From the NCBI GenBank assembly GCA_013151015.1, contig JAADJA010000167.1, positions 1 through 35,061 of the forward strand: 35,061 bases of DNA, in the 5' to 3' direction. Shown piece after piece: positions 20,292-29,725 of this stretch. Below the pieces are notes generated by a model that had not been told where the DNA came from, ran no database searches, and saw only the letters and a list, made by a program, of their open reading frames with translations. Made by a program: the position numbers and the translations under genes. This stretch comes from Chlorobiota bacterium. GTDB taxonomy: Bacteria; Bacteroidota; Bacteroidia; Bacteroidales; JAADJA01. Within the stretch, counting starts at the first letter, position 1. Every line of letters starts with the position of its first letter.

Positions 20292-22136
20292 ATGAAATTA
20301 AAAAAATTTATATCCACTTTATTTTTCGGATTAATGATGGTTGCCTCAATAGCCCAAAACAATATTGGAATCAACAATCCTACTCCCGATGCTTCGGCGG
20401 CTTTGGATATCTGGGCCAATGACAAAGGACTATTGATACCGAGAATGACCACGGCACAACGGGAAGCCATCCCCACTCCATCGAATGGCCTTTTGGTTTT
20501 TGATAAAAGTTGGGGGAGTTTTTGGTATTATAAAAACGGATCAGAAGGATGGATAGAAATCGGTCAGTCAGTCAATCAGTCAGAAATATTTGACCAGGAT
20601 CATGATACTTATATCACCACCGAAGAAACAAGTGATGAAAACATTATCCATCTATACATTGCAGGTACTGAAAAAGCAGCATTCAGGGGAAATAATTTCG
20701 AGCAACCCAATAATGGCAGTTCTGTATTTATTGGTCGGATGGCTGGAGAAAATGATGATTTATCAAACAACAAAAACGTATTTATCGGGTATTTATCGGG
20801 CATGGACAATGGCACCGGTGAAAAAAATGCGGCAATTGGAGAAAACAGCTTAAACAACAATACTACGGGAAGCTTTAATACGGCCCTGGGCAGTGGCTCA
20901 CTCTTCGCCAATACTACTGGTGAAAACAATGTTGGTATTGGAGGCGCACTTGGTTCAAATACAACCGGAAACAATAATGTTTCAGTTGGAAAAGATGCCC
21001 ATCCGGGTTTTGGTGGTGATATTAGCGATATTGTGGCCATTGGTTATTATGCCTTACATTCTAATGGTACAGGTGCCAGTAATCCAAATGACGGGCAATG
21101 GAACACAGCTGTCGGAACACAAGCCCTTTCGGTCAATTCCACAGGTTATGCAAATACGGCAGTAGGCTTTACATCCCTAAACTCAAACAATGGAAATAAC
21201 AATACGGCAACAGGATATAGAAGTCTTTTGGGCAATAGTGCCGGAAATAACAATTGTGCTTTTGGTTCGGAAAGCCTTTACGGCAGCAGCAACAATAATA
21301 ACAATTGCGCATTTGGTTATAACACCTTACATTTCAACTCTGCGGACAACAACACAGCAATAGGCAACCAGGTAATGACAAATAACGCCGGGGCTTCCAA
21401 TACCGGGGTCGGGAGTTACGCCCTGAAAACAAACGGCAGTGGATACGGCAATGTGGCAACCGGATTTTTTTCCCTTACAAACAATAATGTTGGGTTTAAC
21501 AATACGGCAGCAGGAAATTATTCACTATACGACAACAGCAATGGATATGACAACACGGCTTTTGGGTATGGGTCTTTATATGCGAACCAGAGTGGCTATA
21601 AAAACACGGCCATTGGGAAAGATGCATTTTCTTCGGCAATAAACTTCCACAACTCAACAGCTATTGGCTATGATGCCCAACCAAGTGGAAGCAATACCGT
21701 GCAAATTGGGAACAGTGCGATAAGCTCCATCGGCGGTTATGCCAACTGGACCAATGTAAGCGATGGCCGTTTTAAGACCAATGTTAAGGAAAATGTACAG
21801 GGCCTGGATTTCATAATGAAACTCCGCCCGGTCACATATAATCTTGATATGGATGCCATAGCAGGGTTTAACAAAACACCTGACACCCTCAGATTGAATG
21901 AAAGCGAAAGATTGAAAGGCGCAGAGGCACAAATAGGTTTTATTGCCCAGGAAGTGGAAGAAGCGGCCAAGGAACTCAATTTTGATTTTCACGGTGTTGA
22001 TAAACCAAAAAATGAAAATTCCCATTACGGGCTTCGTTATGCCGAGTTTGTGGTGCCACTTGTACAAGCCATGCAAGAGCAGCAGGAAATCATTGAAGAA
22101 TTAAAAAAACGCATTGAGCAACTTGAGAAAAAATAA
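20292..22136 (+). CDS. Tail-fibre-like protein with C-terminal S74 self-cleaving chaperone
   Basis: A 614-residue exported protein. After the signal peptide (ending IAQ) it has the same NNIGINNPTPDASAALDI...GLLIPRMT module as the preceding gene. A YadA-head-like repeat region (about 140-470) follows with many units of the type NTAIGxxSL...NTTGxxN, expected to form a trimeric left-handed beta-roll. The C-terminus is an intramolecular chaperone of the endosialidase type (peptidase S74): SDGRFK at 490-495 holds the Ser490/Lys495 dyad that would cut just before Ser490, then LDFIMKLRPVTYNLD and IGFIAQEVEE. A heptad coiled coil ends the chain. Known members release the chaperone after trimerisation, so the mature product is probably a trimeric surface fibre. 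It starts 59 bases after the FISUMP gene. Confidence 0.88.
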   Translation: MKLKKFISTLFFGLMMVASIAQNNIGINNPTPDASAALDIWANDKGLLIPRMTTAQREAIPTPSNGLLVFDKSWGSFWYYKNGSEGWIEIGQSVNQSEIFDQDHDTYITTEETSDENIIHLYIAGTEKAAFRGNNFEQPNNGSSVFIGRMAGENDDLSNNKNVFIGYLSGMDNGTGEKNAAIGENSLNNNTTGSFNTALGSGSLFANTTGENNVGIGGALGSNTTGNNNVSVGKDAHPGFGGDISDIVAIGYYALHSNGTGASNPNDGQWNTAVGTQALSVNSTGYANTAVGFTSLNSNNGNNNTATGYRSLLGNSAGNNNCAFGSESLYGSSNNNNNCAFGYNTLHFNSADNNTAIGNQVMTNNAGASNTGVGSYALKTNGSGYGNVATGFFSLTNNNVGFNNTAAGNYSLYDNSNGYDNTAFGYGSLYANQSGYKNTAIGKDAFSSAINFHNSTAIGYDAQPSGSNTVQIGNSAISSIGGYANWTNVSDGRFKTNVKENVQGLDFIMKLRPVTYNLDMDAIAGFNKTPDTLRLNESERLKGAEAQIGFIAQEVEEAAKELNFDFHGVDKPKNENSHYGLRYAEFVVPLVQAMQEQQEIIEELKKRIEQLEKK

Positions 22137-22156
22137 CAATATAAAAACTAAATAAC

Positions 22157-23728
22157 ATGAAAAAGATATCCCTTTTGGTTTTACTGTTCGTTTCAGGTTA
22201 CCTGCCAGCACAAACCCTTACCAACAATGGAGCAAGTCTTACCATTACAAATGGTTCAAGTCTTCAAATCAATGGTGATTTTGAGAATATCAACGGCAGC
22301 GTTGACAATTCAGGTGATATGTACGTTACGGGAAATTGGTCAAGTTCCACACTTTCCGGGTTTTTATTGCAGGGGACAACGGGAACGGTCACCTTTAATG
22401 GTACTGCTTTACAGCAAATCGGCGGTACGTCCCGGACAGCGTTCAATAACCTCACAATCGGGTCAAACACGGAATTGCAATTCCTGTCTTCTGTTGGAGG
22501 ACAATTGACCCTTAGCGGAGCCTTGCTTGCATTGAACAACAATGATATGATTTTAGGCGGTTCCGCATCCATCGTTGGGGCAAATAGTTCAAATTATATA
22601 ATCACCAATGGAAGCGGGCGGCTAAAGCAATACGTTGCAAATTCCAACATTTATTTTCCCATAGGAACCCTCAATTCCTTTCTTCCCATAAGGTTAAAGA
22701 ACAATGGGGTTCTTGACACATACGGTGCAAGGGTTTTTGAGGATGTCCTTTCCAATGGAACGATCGGCAGCACCATTCCAGAAATCGATCATTGCGTAAA
22801 TGCCTCCTGGTCCTTGCTCGAAAATGTTAGCGGCGGGTCTGACCTTAGTGTAACAACTTACTGGACCAATGCCAACGAAAACGCTTCCTTCGACAGGACA
22901 ATGGCAGGTATCGGACATTACACCTCTGGGAGCTGGGTTGCACAAGCTGCCCAAAGTTCCACTGGTTCACCAATACACTCGGTTACTCGTACCGGAATTT
23001 CAAATCCGGGCATTTTTGCAGTTGGTGACGTGAATTCGCCCATGGCCATCACCCTCGACCTTATCATCGACCTCAAGGCATTTCTGGAAGGCCCGTTCAA
23101 CGGAAGCAGCATGAACCCTTCTACAAGCGCAGGATTCCTCCCGTTGGGCCAACCCTACAATGTTGCCCCCTGGAACTATGCCGGAACCGAAAACGTGCCT
23201 GCCGTCCCCAATGCGAATATCGTGGATTGGGTCTTGATCGAATTGCGCGATGCGGCAAATGCAGGCTCTGCTAACCCTTCAAGCATAATCGCACAACAGG
23301 CCGGATTTGTCCTGAACGATGGTTCCGTGGTCAGTACAGACGGTATTTCGAATATGCAGTTCGATGGCATTGTAAACCAAAACCTGTATGTGGTGGTTTA
23401 TCACCGCAACCACCTTGGAATCATATCGGCCAATGCACTTATACAGTCTGGCGGGACATACACCTATGATTTTACAACAGCAGCAGGCCAGGCTTTTGGA
23501 AGCAGCCCGGCGCAAAAGGAAATAGCAAGCGGTGTTTTTGGAATGTTTGGGGGCGATTTGAATTCCAACGGGAATATTGGCCCTGCCGACAAAACCACCT
23601 GGACCGCACAGGCCGGGACGAGTTCCTATACAACTGCCGATGCCAACCTGGACGGGGAAGTTGACAACCGCGACAAAAACGACATTACCCTACAAAATGT
23701 GGGCAAAGGGAGTTATGTGCCGGAATAA
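22157..23728 (+). CDS. Secreted adhesin-like protein with dockerin-like calcium loops
   Basis: A 523-residue exported protein with a signal peptide ending at PAQ (about residue 19). The N-terminal part (about 20-150) has short beta-helix-like repeats (LQINGDFENINGSV, GTVTFNGTALQQIGG, FNNLTI), also seen in the giant protein at 31736. The C-terminal half has a conserved Bacteroidota module (LDLIIDLKAFLEGPF, VDWVLIELRDA, YVVVYHRNHLGI). The last 60 residues hold two EF-hand/dockerin-like loops, DLNSNGNIGPAD (about 467-478) and DANLDGEVDNRD (about 495-506), likely calcium-binding. It lacks a T9SS sorting domain, so attachment may depend on another protein. It starts 20 bases after the fibre gene, and a hairpin at 23824-23853 closes the operon. 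Confidence 0.82.
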   Translation: MKKISLLVLLFVSGYLPAQTLTNNGASLTITNGSSLQINGDFENINGSVDNSGDMYVTGNWSSSTLSGFLLQGTTGTVTFNGTALQQIGGTSRTAFNNLTIGSNTELQFLSSVGGQLTLSGALLALNNNDMILGGSASIVGANSSNYIITNGSGRLKQYVANSNIYFPIGTLNSFLPIRLKNNGVLDTYGARVFEDVLSNGTIGSTIPEIDHCVNASWSLLENVSGGSDLSVTTYWTNANENASFDRTMAGIGHYTSGSWVAQAAQSSTGSPIHSVTRTGISNPGIFAVGDVNSPMAITLDLIIDLKAFLEGPFNGSSMNPSTSAGFLPLGQPYNVAPWNYAGTENVPAVPNANIVDWVLIELRDAANAGSANPSSIIAQQAGFVLNDGSVVSTDGISNMQFDGIVNQNLYVVVYHRNHLGIISANALIQSGGTYTYDFTTAAGQAFGSSPAQKEIASGVFGMFGGDLNSNGNIGPADKTTWTAQAGTSSYTTADANLDGEVDNRDKNDITLQNVGKGSYVPE

Positions 23729-23823
23729 GGCCAGAATCAATTCACCCCGTGACTCATTGACTCATCCTATAATCCAGGAGTACCCTTAGGAAGCAAATGT
23801 AACATCAAAGCGATGCGAAAGAA

Positions 23824-23853
23824 AATACCTGTCAATCACTCTTGACAGGTATT
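23824..23853 (+). terminator. Hairpin terminator after the surface-protein operon
   Basis: AATACCTGTCAA (23824-23835), six-base loop, TTGACAGGTATT (23842-23853): a perfect 12-bp stem 95 bases after the last stop codon. The following bases are only moderately T-rich. Confidence 0.6.
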
Positions 23854-23952
23854 CTTGATTTCCATCGATGATTTCGGATTAGTTGTTGAATTGAAGGCCT
23901 TCACAACAAAGTAAATATCTGCCATAAAAAAACCAATAAATCTTAAAATACT

Positions 23953-23960
23953 TACCTTTG
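23953..23960 (+). promoter_or_regulatory. TAnnTTTG -7 box of the hybrid regulator gene
   Basis: TACCTTTG matches the consensus exactly and ends 12 bases before the ATG at 23973. It overlaps the upstream TTG at 23958, which therefore is unlikely to be the start codon. The mRNA leader would be very short. Confidence 0.5.
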
Positions 23961-23972
23961 CTTATCAATTTA

Positions 23973-26900
23973 ATGGTTTTACCCTTGAAAACCCTGACCG
24001 TAAAATATTGCCTAATCCTTCTTCTCTTTCTGAGCATTGGGGGATTTTCCCAGAGGTATTATGAAATCCACACTTATACGACAAAAGACGGCTTGTCGCA
24101 AGTTTCGATAAACGACATTGTGCAGGACGATGAAGGTTTCCTTTGGATCGCGACACAAAGTGGGCTCAACCGTTTCGACGGGACTTCATTCTATACATTT
24201 GACAATGGCGATAATGGAATGGGGAGTTACGGCAATTACATCAATGCGCTTTTGCCGGACCATAACAGGATTTGGATAGGGAACCGTGCCACAGGTTTAT
24301 GCTATTTCGACAAAAAAGCACATCGTTTTTTCAGTATCGGTGCACTGCGCAACTTCAACATTGAGGAAATGGCCATGGACACCATGGGAAACCTATATGC
24401 TACCCTTGAAAACAAAGGTGTTGGCGTTTTACAAACGAAAAACGACAAAAGCGATTTACAGCCCTGGGTCTTCCCTTACTTCAAAAACAAAAATATTACC
24501 GCCACCGCCGTTTTCATCTCAAAAACCGGAACACTTTGGCTGGGGACAAAAGAGGGGCGGCTGTTTTATGGGAAACTCAAAAACGATCCCAAAGAAATAC
24601 TTTTCAACGAATTTCCCTTGTCACGGAAACTTGAAAAGATATTTGTGATCAATAGCCGATCGGCAGATGAAATCTGGGTAGGAACACAAAACAAACTTTT
24701 CCGGATCGGGTTACGGGAGCAGCAATTGTCCCCTGTTTCATATGCCGGCCAAAACGCTTCTTCCGTAGTCTATGACCTCAAATGGAACGGCGACACCCTC
24801 TGGGTGGCAACAGGGGCAGGTTTATTTGAATACGACACAAAAAGACAAAGCACGATACACACCTATGTACATTCCAGCCGGGATTTAAACTCCATCAGCA
24901 ACAATGTAGTTTATAGCCTGTTCCCCGACCAAAACGGCCAGTTGTGGGCCGGTACGGGCAAATACCTGAACCTGTTTTACAAAAACAAGGTATTCAATAA
25001 GATCCAGAACAAAACCAACTTTCCGGGTTCGCTAAATTCAAATATTGTTTTTGCTATATTAAAGTCCCGTCAAGACCTTTGGGTAGGGACTTCCGGGGGT
25101 GGAATCAATTTGATAAGGGACAACCGCCGATACGTTTTCACGAAAGAATCCCACCAATTGCCTTCCAATATCTGCTTTAGCCTTTTGAAAGACAAGGACA
25201 ACATTTGGGCAGCTACAAGGGAAGGCCTGGTGATTATCCAAAACAGCAATGATGAGTACCGGTCCATGCAGACCAAAAATATTTTTCACGACCCCCAAAA
25301 TGCCAAGTCCCTGAGCAACAATTTTGTCCGTTATATATATAGTGACATTGAAAACAATATCTGGCTTTGCACTTCGGGTGGCGGGCTCGAACGCTTTACA
25401 GGGAACCTTCCCGAAAACACCATTCGGTTTCAACATTACAGGAACCGTCCGAACCAAACAAACTGCATTGCTTCCGACAAAATAAACTATATCTTGCAAA
25501 CCGACAAAAACATTTACTGGATTGCAACAGATAAAGGATTGAGCATCATGTCTTTTGACAACCTTCAATTAAAAAACCCCAGCTTTTCAAGGTTGCAAAC
25601 GAAAGATTCTGTCATTTTGGACAAAGAGGTGATTTATACCTTATTGAAAGATAAAGATGCCGGGATTTGGATAGGGACCACCAATGGGCTGTACTATTGG
25701 CAAAACCAACAACTATACAATTACAGCATCAATGACGGTTTGCCCGACAATGTTGTTTATGGCATCCTTGAAGATTTTAATGGGGGCATTTGGATATCGA
25801 CCAACAAAGGTTTGTCGCGATACGATAAGCCCACGAACAGCTTTACGAACTATCACCAATCCGACGGCCTTAGCAGCGAAGAATATGACCTTCACGCAAG
25901 GTTCATCGACAAAAACGGCCTGCTCTATTTTGGCGGAATAGATGGCATCACCTATTTCGATCCGGAAAAGCTCAACGGCCACCAAACCGAAAGCAAATTA
26001 TACATCGACAATATCCAGATAACAAATACAAATAACAATACCATCGAAACCATTCATGCCGGGAACAACCAACAAGTATCGATAAGGCAGGCACAGTTCC
26101 CGGTAACGGTAAATTTTTCGGATATTAATTTGAATTATTACAAAAACACGGCTTTCGCCTATCGCCTAATGCCCGACAACAACAGGTGGAACATGATAAA
26201 AGACAAAAGGTCGATCCAACTGTTGAGTCTGCCACCGGGTGATTATACCATCGAAATCCAAGGTGTTACCAAAGGCAGGATATGGCAGGGCGATGAGATG
26301 TTGCGCATTCCGATAACCATTGTCCCCCTTTGGTGGCAATCGAAATGGGCCTATATTTCTTATGCGGTTTTCATCCTGATCGTTGTTTATTTGGTATTTC
26401 GCTTTTCGCTTAGAAGAAAAATAGAACACCAGGAAAATTTAAGGTTAAAAGAAATAAACAAGCTGAAATCGCGCTTATATTCCAACATCACCCACGAGTT
26501 CCGTACGCCACTCACAGTAATCAAAGGGATGACTTTTGAATTAAGGAACAGTTTGAACAAGGACGAACAAGGGCATTTTGACAATAAGCTGGAAATGATA
26601 GAGAGGAACAGCGACAAGTTATTGCACCTCATAAAGCAAATGCTCGACATGTCGAAGTTGGAGGACGGGAAAATGGAACTCAAGCTTATCCAGGACAACA
26701 TTATATCCTACCTGCAATATGTGCTGGAATCTTTCCAATCAATGGCCGATTCAAAAAACATCAAGCTGGTGTTTTATCACGAAACCAATAAGATCGTGAT
26801 GGATTACGACCAGGACAAAATCTTCATAATTGCCTCGAACCTGCTTTCCAATGCCATCAAATTTACACCAAAGGGGGGGAAAATCATTTTCCACGTAAAA

Positions 26901-28001
26901 AAAGGGAATTACGGTGAAAAGGGGAATTTCGTCATAAAAGTACAGGATTCGGGCATCGGTATCAATGACAGGCACCTTCCCCATATCTTTGACAGGTTTT
27001 ACCAGATTGACAATACCTCTACACGCAAAGGGGAAGGGACCGGGATAGGGCTGGCGCTCACTAAAGAACTTGTAGAGTTGATGAAAGGGGAAATAAACGT
27101 GAAAAGCATCCCGGGGGAAAGGACTGAATTTTGTGTTACACTACCAATAACCAATAATGCTGTCCTGAAAAAATCTAAACCGGTAAAAAACCTACCCATC
27201 GATTCCGGGGAAACAACGCTTGATTTGATTACCGAAAATGATGATGACAAGGATTTGCCATTGGCCCTGGTGGTGGAAGACAATCGCGATGTGGCGAAGT
27301 ACATCATGCTTTGCCTTTCGGGGAAATACCGTGTACTGTGGTCGCCCGATGGCAAGAAAGGGATTGATGCTGCCTTGGAATCCATACCCGATATTATCAT
27401 TTCGGATGTGATGATGCCCGAGAAAGACGGCTTTGAAGTATGCGAAACCCTCAAACAAGACGAGCGGACCAGCCATATCCCCATCATACTGCTCACGGCC
27501 AAGGCCACCGACAAAGACCGCATCGAAGGCCTGTCGCATGGCGCCGATGCCTACCTCACCAAACCTTTCAACAAAGAAGAGCTGTTTGTGAGATTGGAAC
27601 AATTGATAAAAATCCGACGGCAATTGCAGGAAAAATTCAGTAAGATCGAATTGCCAAAAGAATCAGACAAGCCTTTTAACATAGAAGAATCATTTGTGCA
27701 CAAGGCGGTACTGATAATTGAAAAAAATATTGATTTACCTGACTTCAATGCGGCTGACCTGGCAAGAGGGGTTCATTTAAGCGAAAGCCAGCTTTACCGA
27801 AAGCTGAAAGCCATTTCCGGTAAATCAACGGCCATTTTCATTCGTGGGGTCAGGATAAACAAAGCCCATGAACTGCTTAAAAATTCAGCGCTTTCCATTT
27901 CCGAAATCGCCTATCAGGTTGGGTTTAACGATCCTGCCTGGTTTAGTACCGTATTCAAAGAGGAATTTGGAATGTCGCCAACAGAAGCCCGCACGAAATA
28001 G
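23973..28001 (+). CDS. Hybrid two-component system regulator (HTCS)
   Basis: A 1342-residue one-protein signalling system in the inner membrane. After a signal peptide (ending near GGFSQ) the periplasmic part has two seven-bladed propellers of Reg_prop repeats (about 30-690; units such as DGLSQVSINDIVQDDEGFLWIAT) and a Y_Y_Y domain (about 700-775). One membrane helix (about 787-810) leads to HisKA with H841 in ITHEFRTP, HATPase with LLSNAIKF and DSGIGI, a receiver domain with D1145 in IISDVMMPEKDG, and a C-terminal AraC-type HTH (about 1243-1342, IAYQVGFNDPAWFSTVFKEEFG). HTCS proteins usually sense glycan fragments and control neighbouring susCD utilisation genes, but none lie in this window. 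I start at ATG 23973 rather than the in-frame TTG at 23958, which lies in the -7 box. Confidence 0.93.
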   Translation: MVLPLKTLTVKYCLILLLFLSIGGFSQRYYEIHTYTTKDGLSQVSINDIVQDDEGFLWIATQSGLNRFDGTSFYTFDNGDNGMGSYGNYINALLPDHNRIWIGNRATGLCYFDKKAHRFFSIGALRNFNIEEMAMDTMGNLYATLENKGVGVLQTKNDKSDLQPWVFPYFKNKNITATAVFISKTGTLWLGTKEGRLFYGKLKNDPKEILFNEFPLSRKLEKIFVINSRSADEIWVGTQNKLFRIGLREQQLSPVSYAGQNASSVVYDLKWNGDTLWVATGAGLFEYDTKRQSTIHTYVHSSRDLNSISNNVVYSLFPDQNGQLWAGTGKYLNLFYKNKVFNKIQNKTNFPGSLNSNIVFAILKSRQDLWVGTSGGGINLIRDNRRYVFTKESHQLPSNICFSLLKDKDNIWAATREGLVIIQNSNDEYRSMQTKNIFHDPQNAKSLSNNFVRYIYSDIENNIWLCTSGGGLERFTGNLPENTIRFQHYRNRPNQTNCIASDKINYILQTDKNIYWIATDKGLSIMSFDNLQLKNPSFSRLQTKDSVILDKEVIYTLLKDKDAGIWIGTTNGLYYWQNQQLYNYSINDGLPDNVVYGILEDFNGGIWISTNKGLSRYDKPTNSFTNYHQSDGLSSEEYDLHARFIDKNGLLYFGGIDGITYFDPEKLNGHQTESKLYIDNIQITNTNNNTIETIHAGNNQQVSIRQAQFPVTVNFSDINLNYYKNTAFAYRLMPDNNRWNMIKDKRSIQLLSLPPGDYTIEIQGVTKGRIWQGDEMLRIPITIVPLWWQSKWAYISYAVFILIVVYLVFRFSLRRKIEHQENLRLKEINKLKSRLYSNITHEFRTPLTVIKGMTFELRNSLNKDEQGHFDNKLEMIERNSDKLLHLIKQMLDMSKLEDGKMELKLIQDNIISYLQYVLESFQSMADSKNIKLVFYHETNKIVMDYDQDKIFIIASNLLSNAIKFTPKGGKIIFHVKKGNYGEKGNFVIKVQDSGIGINDRHLPHIFDRFYQIDNTSTRKGEGTGIGLALTKELVELMKGEINVKSIPGERTEFCVTLPITNNAVLKKSKPVKNLPIDSGETTLDLITENDDDKDLPLALVVEDNRDVAKYIMLCLSGKYRVLWSPDGKKGIDAALESIPDIIISDVMMPEKDGFEVCETLKQDERTSHIPIILLTAKATDKDRIEGLSHGADAYLTKPFNKEELFVRLEQLIKIRRQLQEKFSKIELPKESDKPFNIEESFVHKAVLIIEKNIDLPDFNAADLARGVHLSESQLYRKLKAISGKSTAIFIRGVRINKAHELLKNSALSISEIAYQVGFNDPAWFSTVFKEEFGMSPTEARTK

Positions 28002-28133
28002 GTGAAGGGCAAGGTGATGATTTCCGGCAAATAGGGCAGGTTCCTTCGCATTCGGAGTACGTTGCTGCGCTTGCGATGAAATCTGTGTACAATGACCCAT
28101 TGCACTTCCAAACCGAATATCCGATAACCAAGA

Positions 28134-28209
28134 AATACCATTTTGCAATAATACCAAAAGCAATTGCAGAAATACCACAAGTCCGCTTTCCCAATTCAAG
28201 CTATTTTAG
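28134..28209 (+). promoter_or_regulatory. AATACCA direct repeats and possible -7 box before the T9SS cargo gene
   Basis: AATACCA occurs at 28134-28140, 28150-28156 and 28171-28177, with the variant ATAACCA at 28124-28130. The last two are 21 bp apart and match at 8 of 9 positions (AATACCAAA/AATACCACA). GCAAT sits between the units. TATTTTAG at 28202-28209, one mismatch from TAnnTTTG, could be the -7 box, just before the ATG at 28214. Confidence 0.4.
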
Positions 28210-28213
28210 CTGA

Positions 28214-29677
28214 ATGAAAAATATACTATACAGTCTAATACTAATTTCGTTTTTGGGGATAAGCCCATTAGCCGGATTCTCACAACCAACCTGGAAAAAA
28301 ACCTTTGGCGGTTTGAACGATGATGAAGGATATTCGGTTCATCAAACTTTTGATGGAGGGTATATCATAACCGGGTTTATCTCGCCTGCCAATTCGTGGA
28401 ATTCGGATGTTTGGTTGATCAGAACCGATAACAACGGCGATACATTGTGGACCAACACCTTTGGAGGCCCCAATAATGATACAGGAATAGACGTAAAGCA
28501 AACTACTGATAACGGGTTTATCATTACGGGCAATACTTCTTCCTACGGTGAAGGGGGCTTTGATGTTTGGTTGATCAAAACAAACGCTAATGGCGACTCC
28601 CTGTGGTCAAATACTTTTGGTGGTGCATATAATGAATTCGGGAATTCGGTGATCCAAACTGCCGATAACGGATATGTGGTCATCGGGTCAACTGATTCCT
28701 ATGGATCGGGCAATTCCGATTTTTGGATGATCAAGACAAATAGTGCAGGTGACTCTCTTTGGTCGAAAACCTATGGAGGTGCCTATAACGATATTGCCTT
28801 TTCGGGAGAACAAACTTCGGATGGCGGTTTTGCACTTACCGGATATACACAACCTGCCGGATTTACCAATGCAGATGTCTGGCTGGTCAAAACAGACCAC
28901 CTCGGTGAAATTGAATGGTCTCAGACTTATGGCGGCAACCTGAACGAGTTGGCCTATTCAGTTCAGCAAACCTATGACGAGGGATACATCATTACCGGAT
29001 ATACCAATTCCTTTGGGGCGGGGAACCAGGATGTTTATCTGATCAAAACCGATATGTTTGGCGATACACTCTGGACAAGGACTTTTGGAGGTGCCTCAAA
29101 TGATGTTGGAAATTGCGTTATCGAAACTGCTGAAAGTGATTTCCTGGTCTGTGGGTTTAACTTCTCCTTATCACCGGATGGTGATCCTGACCTTTGGCTC
29201 ATAAAAACAGATATCAGTGGCGACACTTTATGGACAAAAACCTATGGCGGAAGCGGCACGGAAGTGGGCCGTTATCTTGAGGAAACCTTTGATGGAGGAT
29301 TAATCGTCAGTGGGTTTACCTCATCATATGGTGCAGGGGGCACGGACATATGGCTGCTTAAGTTAGATTTTGCAGGACAAACAGGTGTTCAGGACAATAC
29401 TTTTACTTACGGGGTAAATTTTGGCCTTGAACAAAATTTCCCCAACCCCTTTAATTCCAAAACCACCATTGATTATTCAATTCCGGAGTCTGGATATGTT
29501 TCCCTCAATGTTTATGATTTATCAGGCCGATTGGTGGCCAATGTTATTGATACTTATAAACCCGCAGGGAACTATTCAACCAATTTCAATGGAGAAGACC
29601 TAAGGGGAGGCATTTATTATTGTTGTTTGCATACCTCAAAATATAGATCAGTAAAGAAGATGGTTCGGATTCAATAA
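28214..29677 (+). CDS. T9SS-secreted repeat (propeller-like) protein
   Basis: A 487-residue exported protein. A signal peptide of about 24 residues ends at GFSQ. Seven similar units of about 52-54 residues follow (about 27-395), each with the pattern W-KT(F/Y)GG...QT-DGG(Y/F)-I-G-T-S...DVWL(I/V)KT---GD. This is typical of propeller-like repeats of Bacteroidota secreted proteins and is visible as a roughly 158-bp periodicity in the DNA. The last 80 residues are a T9SS type A sorting domain: LEQNFPNPFNSKTTIDY, VSLNVYDLSGRLV, GGIYYCCLH, KKMVRIQ. It is thus exported across the outer membrane by T9SS and attached or released there. A Cys-Cys pair inside the sorting domain is unusual. The ligand is unknown. 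Confidence 0.88.
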   Translation: MKNILYSLILISFLGISPLAGFSQPTWKKTFGGLNDDEGYSVHQTFDGGYIITGFISPANSWNSDVWLIRTDNNGDTLWTNTFGGPNNDTGIDVKQTTDNGFIITGNTSSYGEGGFDVWLIKTNANGDSLWSNTFGGAYNEFGNSVIQTADNGYVVIGSTDSYGSGNSDFWMIKTNSAGDSLWSKTYGGAYNDIAFSGEQTSDGGFALTGYTQPAGFTNADVWLVKTDHLGEIEWSQTYGGNLNELAYSVQQTYDEGYIITGYTNSFGAGNQDVYLIKTDMFGDTLWTRTFGGASNDVGNCVIETAESDFLVCGFNFSLSPDGDPDLWLIKTDISGDTLWTKTYGGSGTEVGRYLEETFDGGLIVSGFTSSYGAGGTDIWLLKLDFAGQTGVQDNTFTYGVNFGLEQNFPNPFNSKTTIDYSIPESGYVSLNVYDLSGRLVANVIDTYKPAGNYSTNFNGEDLRGGIYYCCLHTSKYRSVKKMVRIQ

Positions 29678-29725
29678 GCTGCTTGAATCAATAACACCAA
29701 GTTAGAACCCGTAAAAACATAAAAA

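Noticed and set aside
20292-22136. Tail-fibre gene as a sign of a prophage
   Set aside because: No capsid, terminase, portal, integrase or lysis genes nearby; the protein has a Sec-type signal peptide and sits among exported proteins.
23958-23972. TTG at 23958 as start of the hybrid regulator
   Set aside because: The TTG is part of the TACCTTTG -7 box; the ATG at 23973 is just downstream and precedes the signal peptide.
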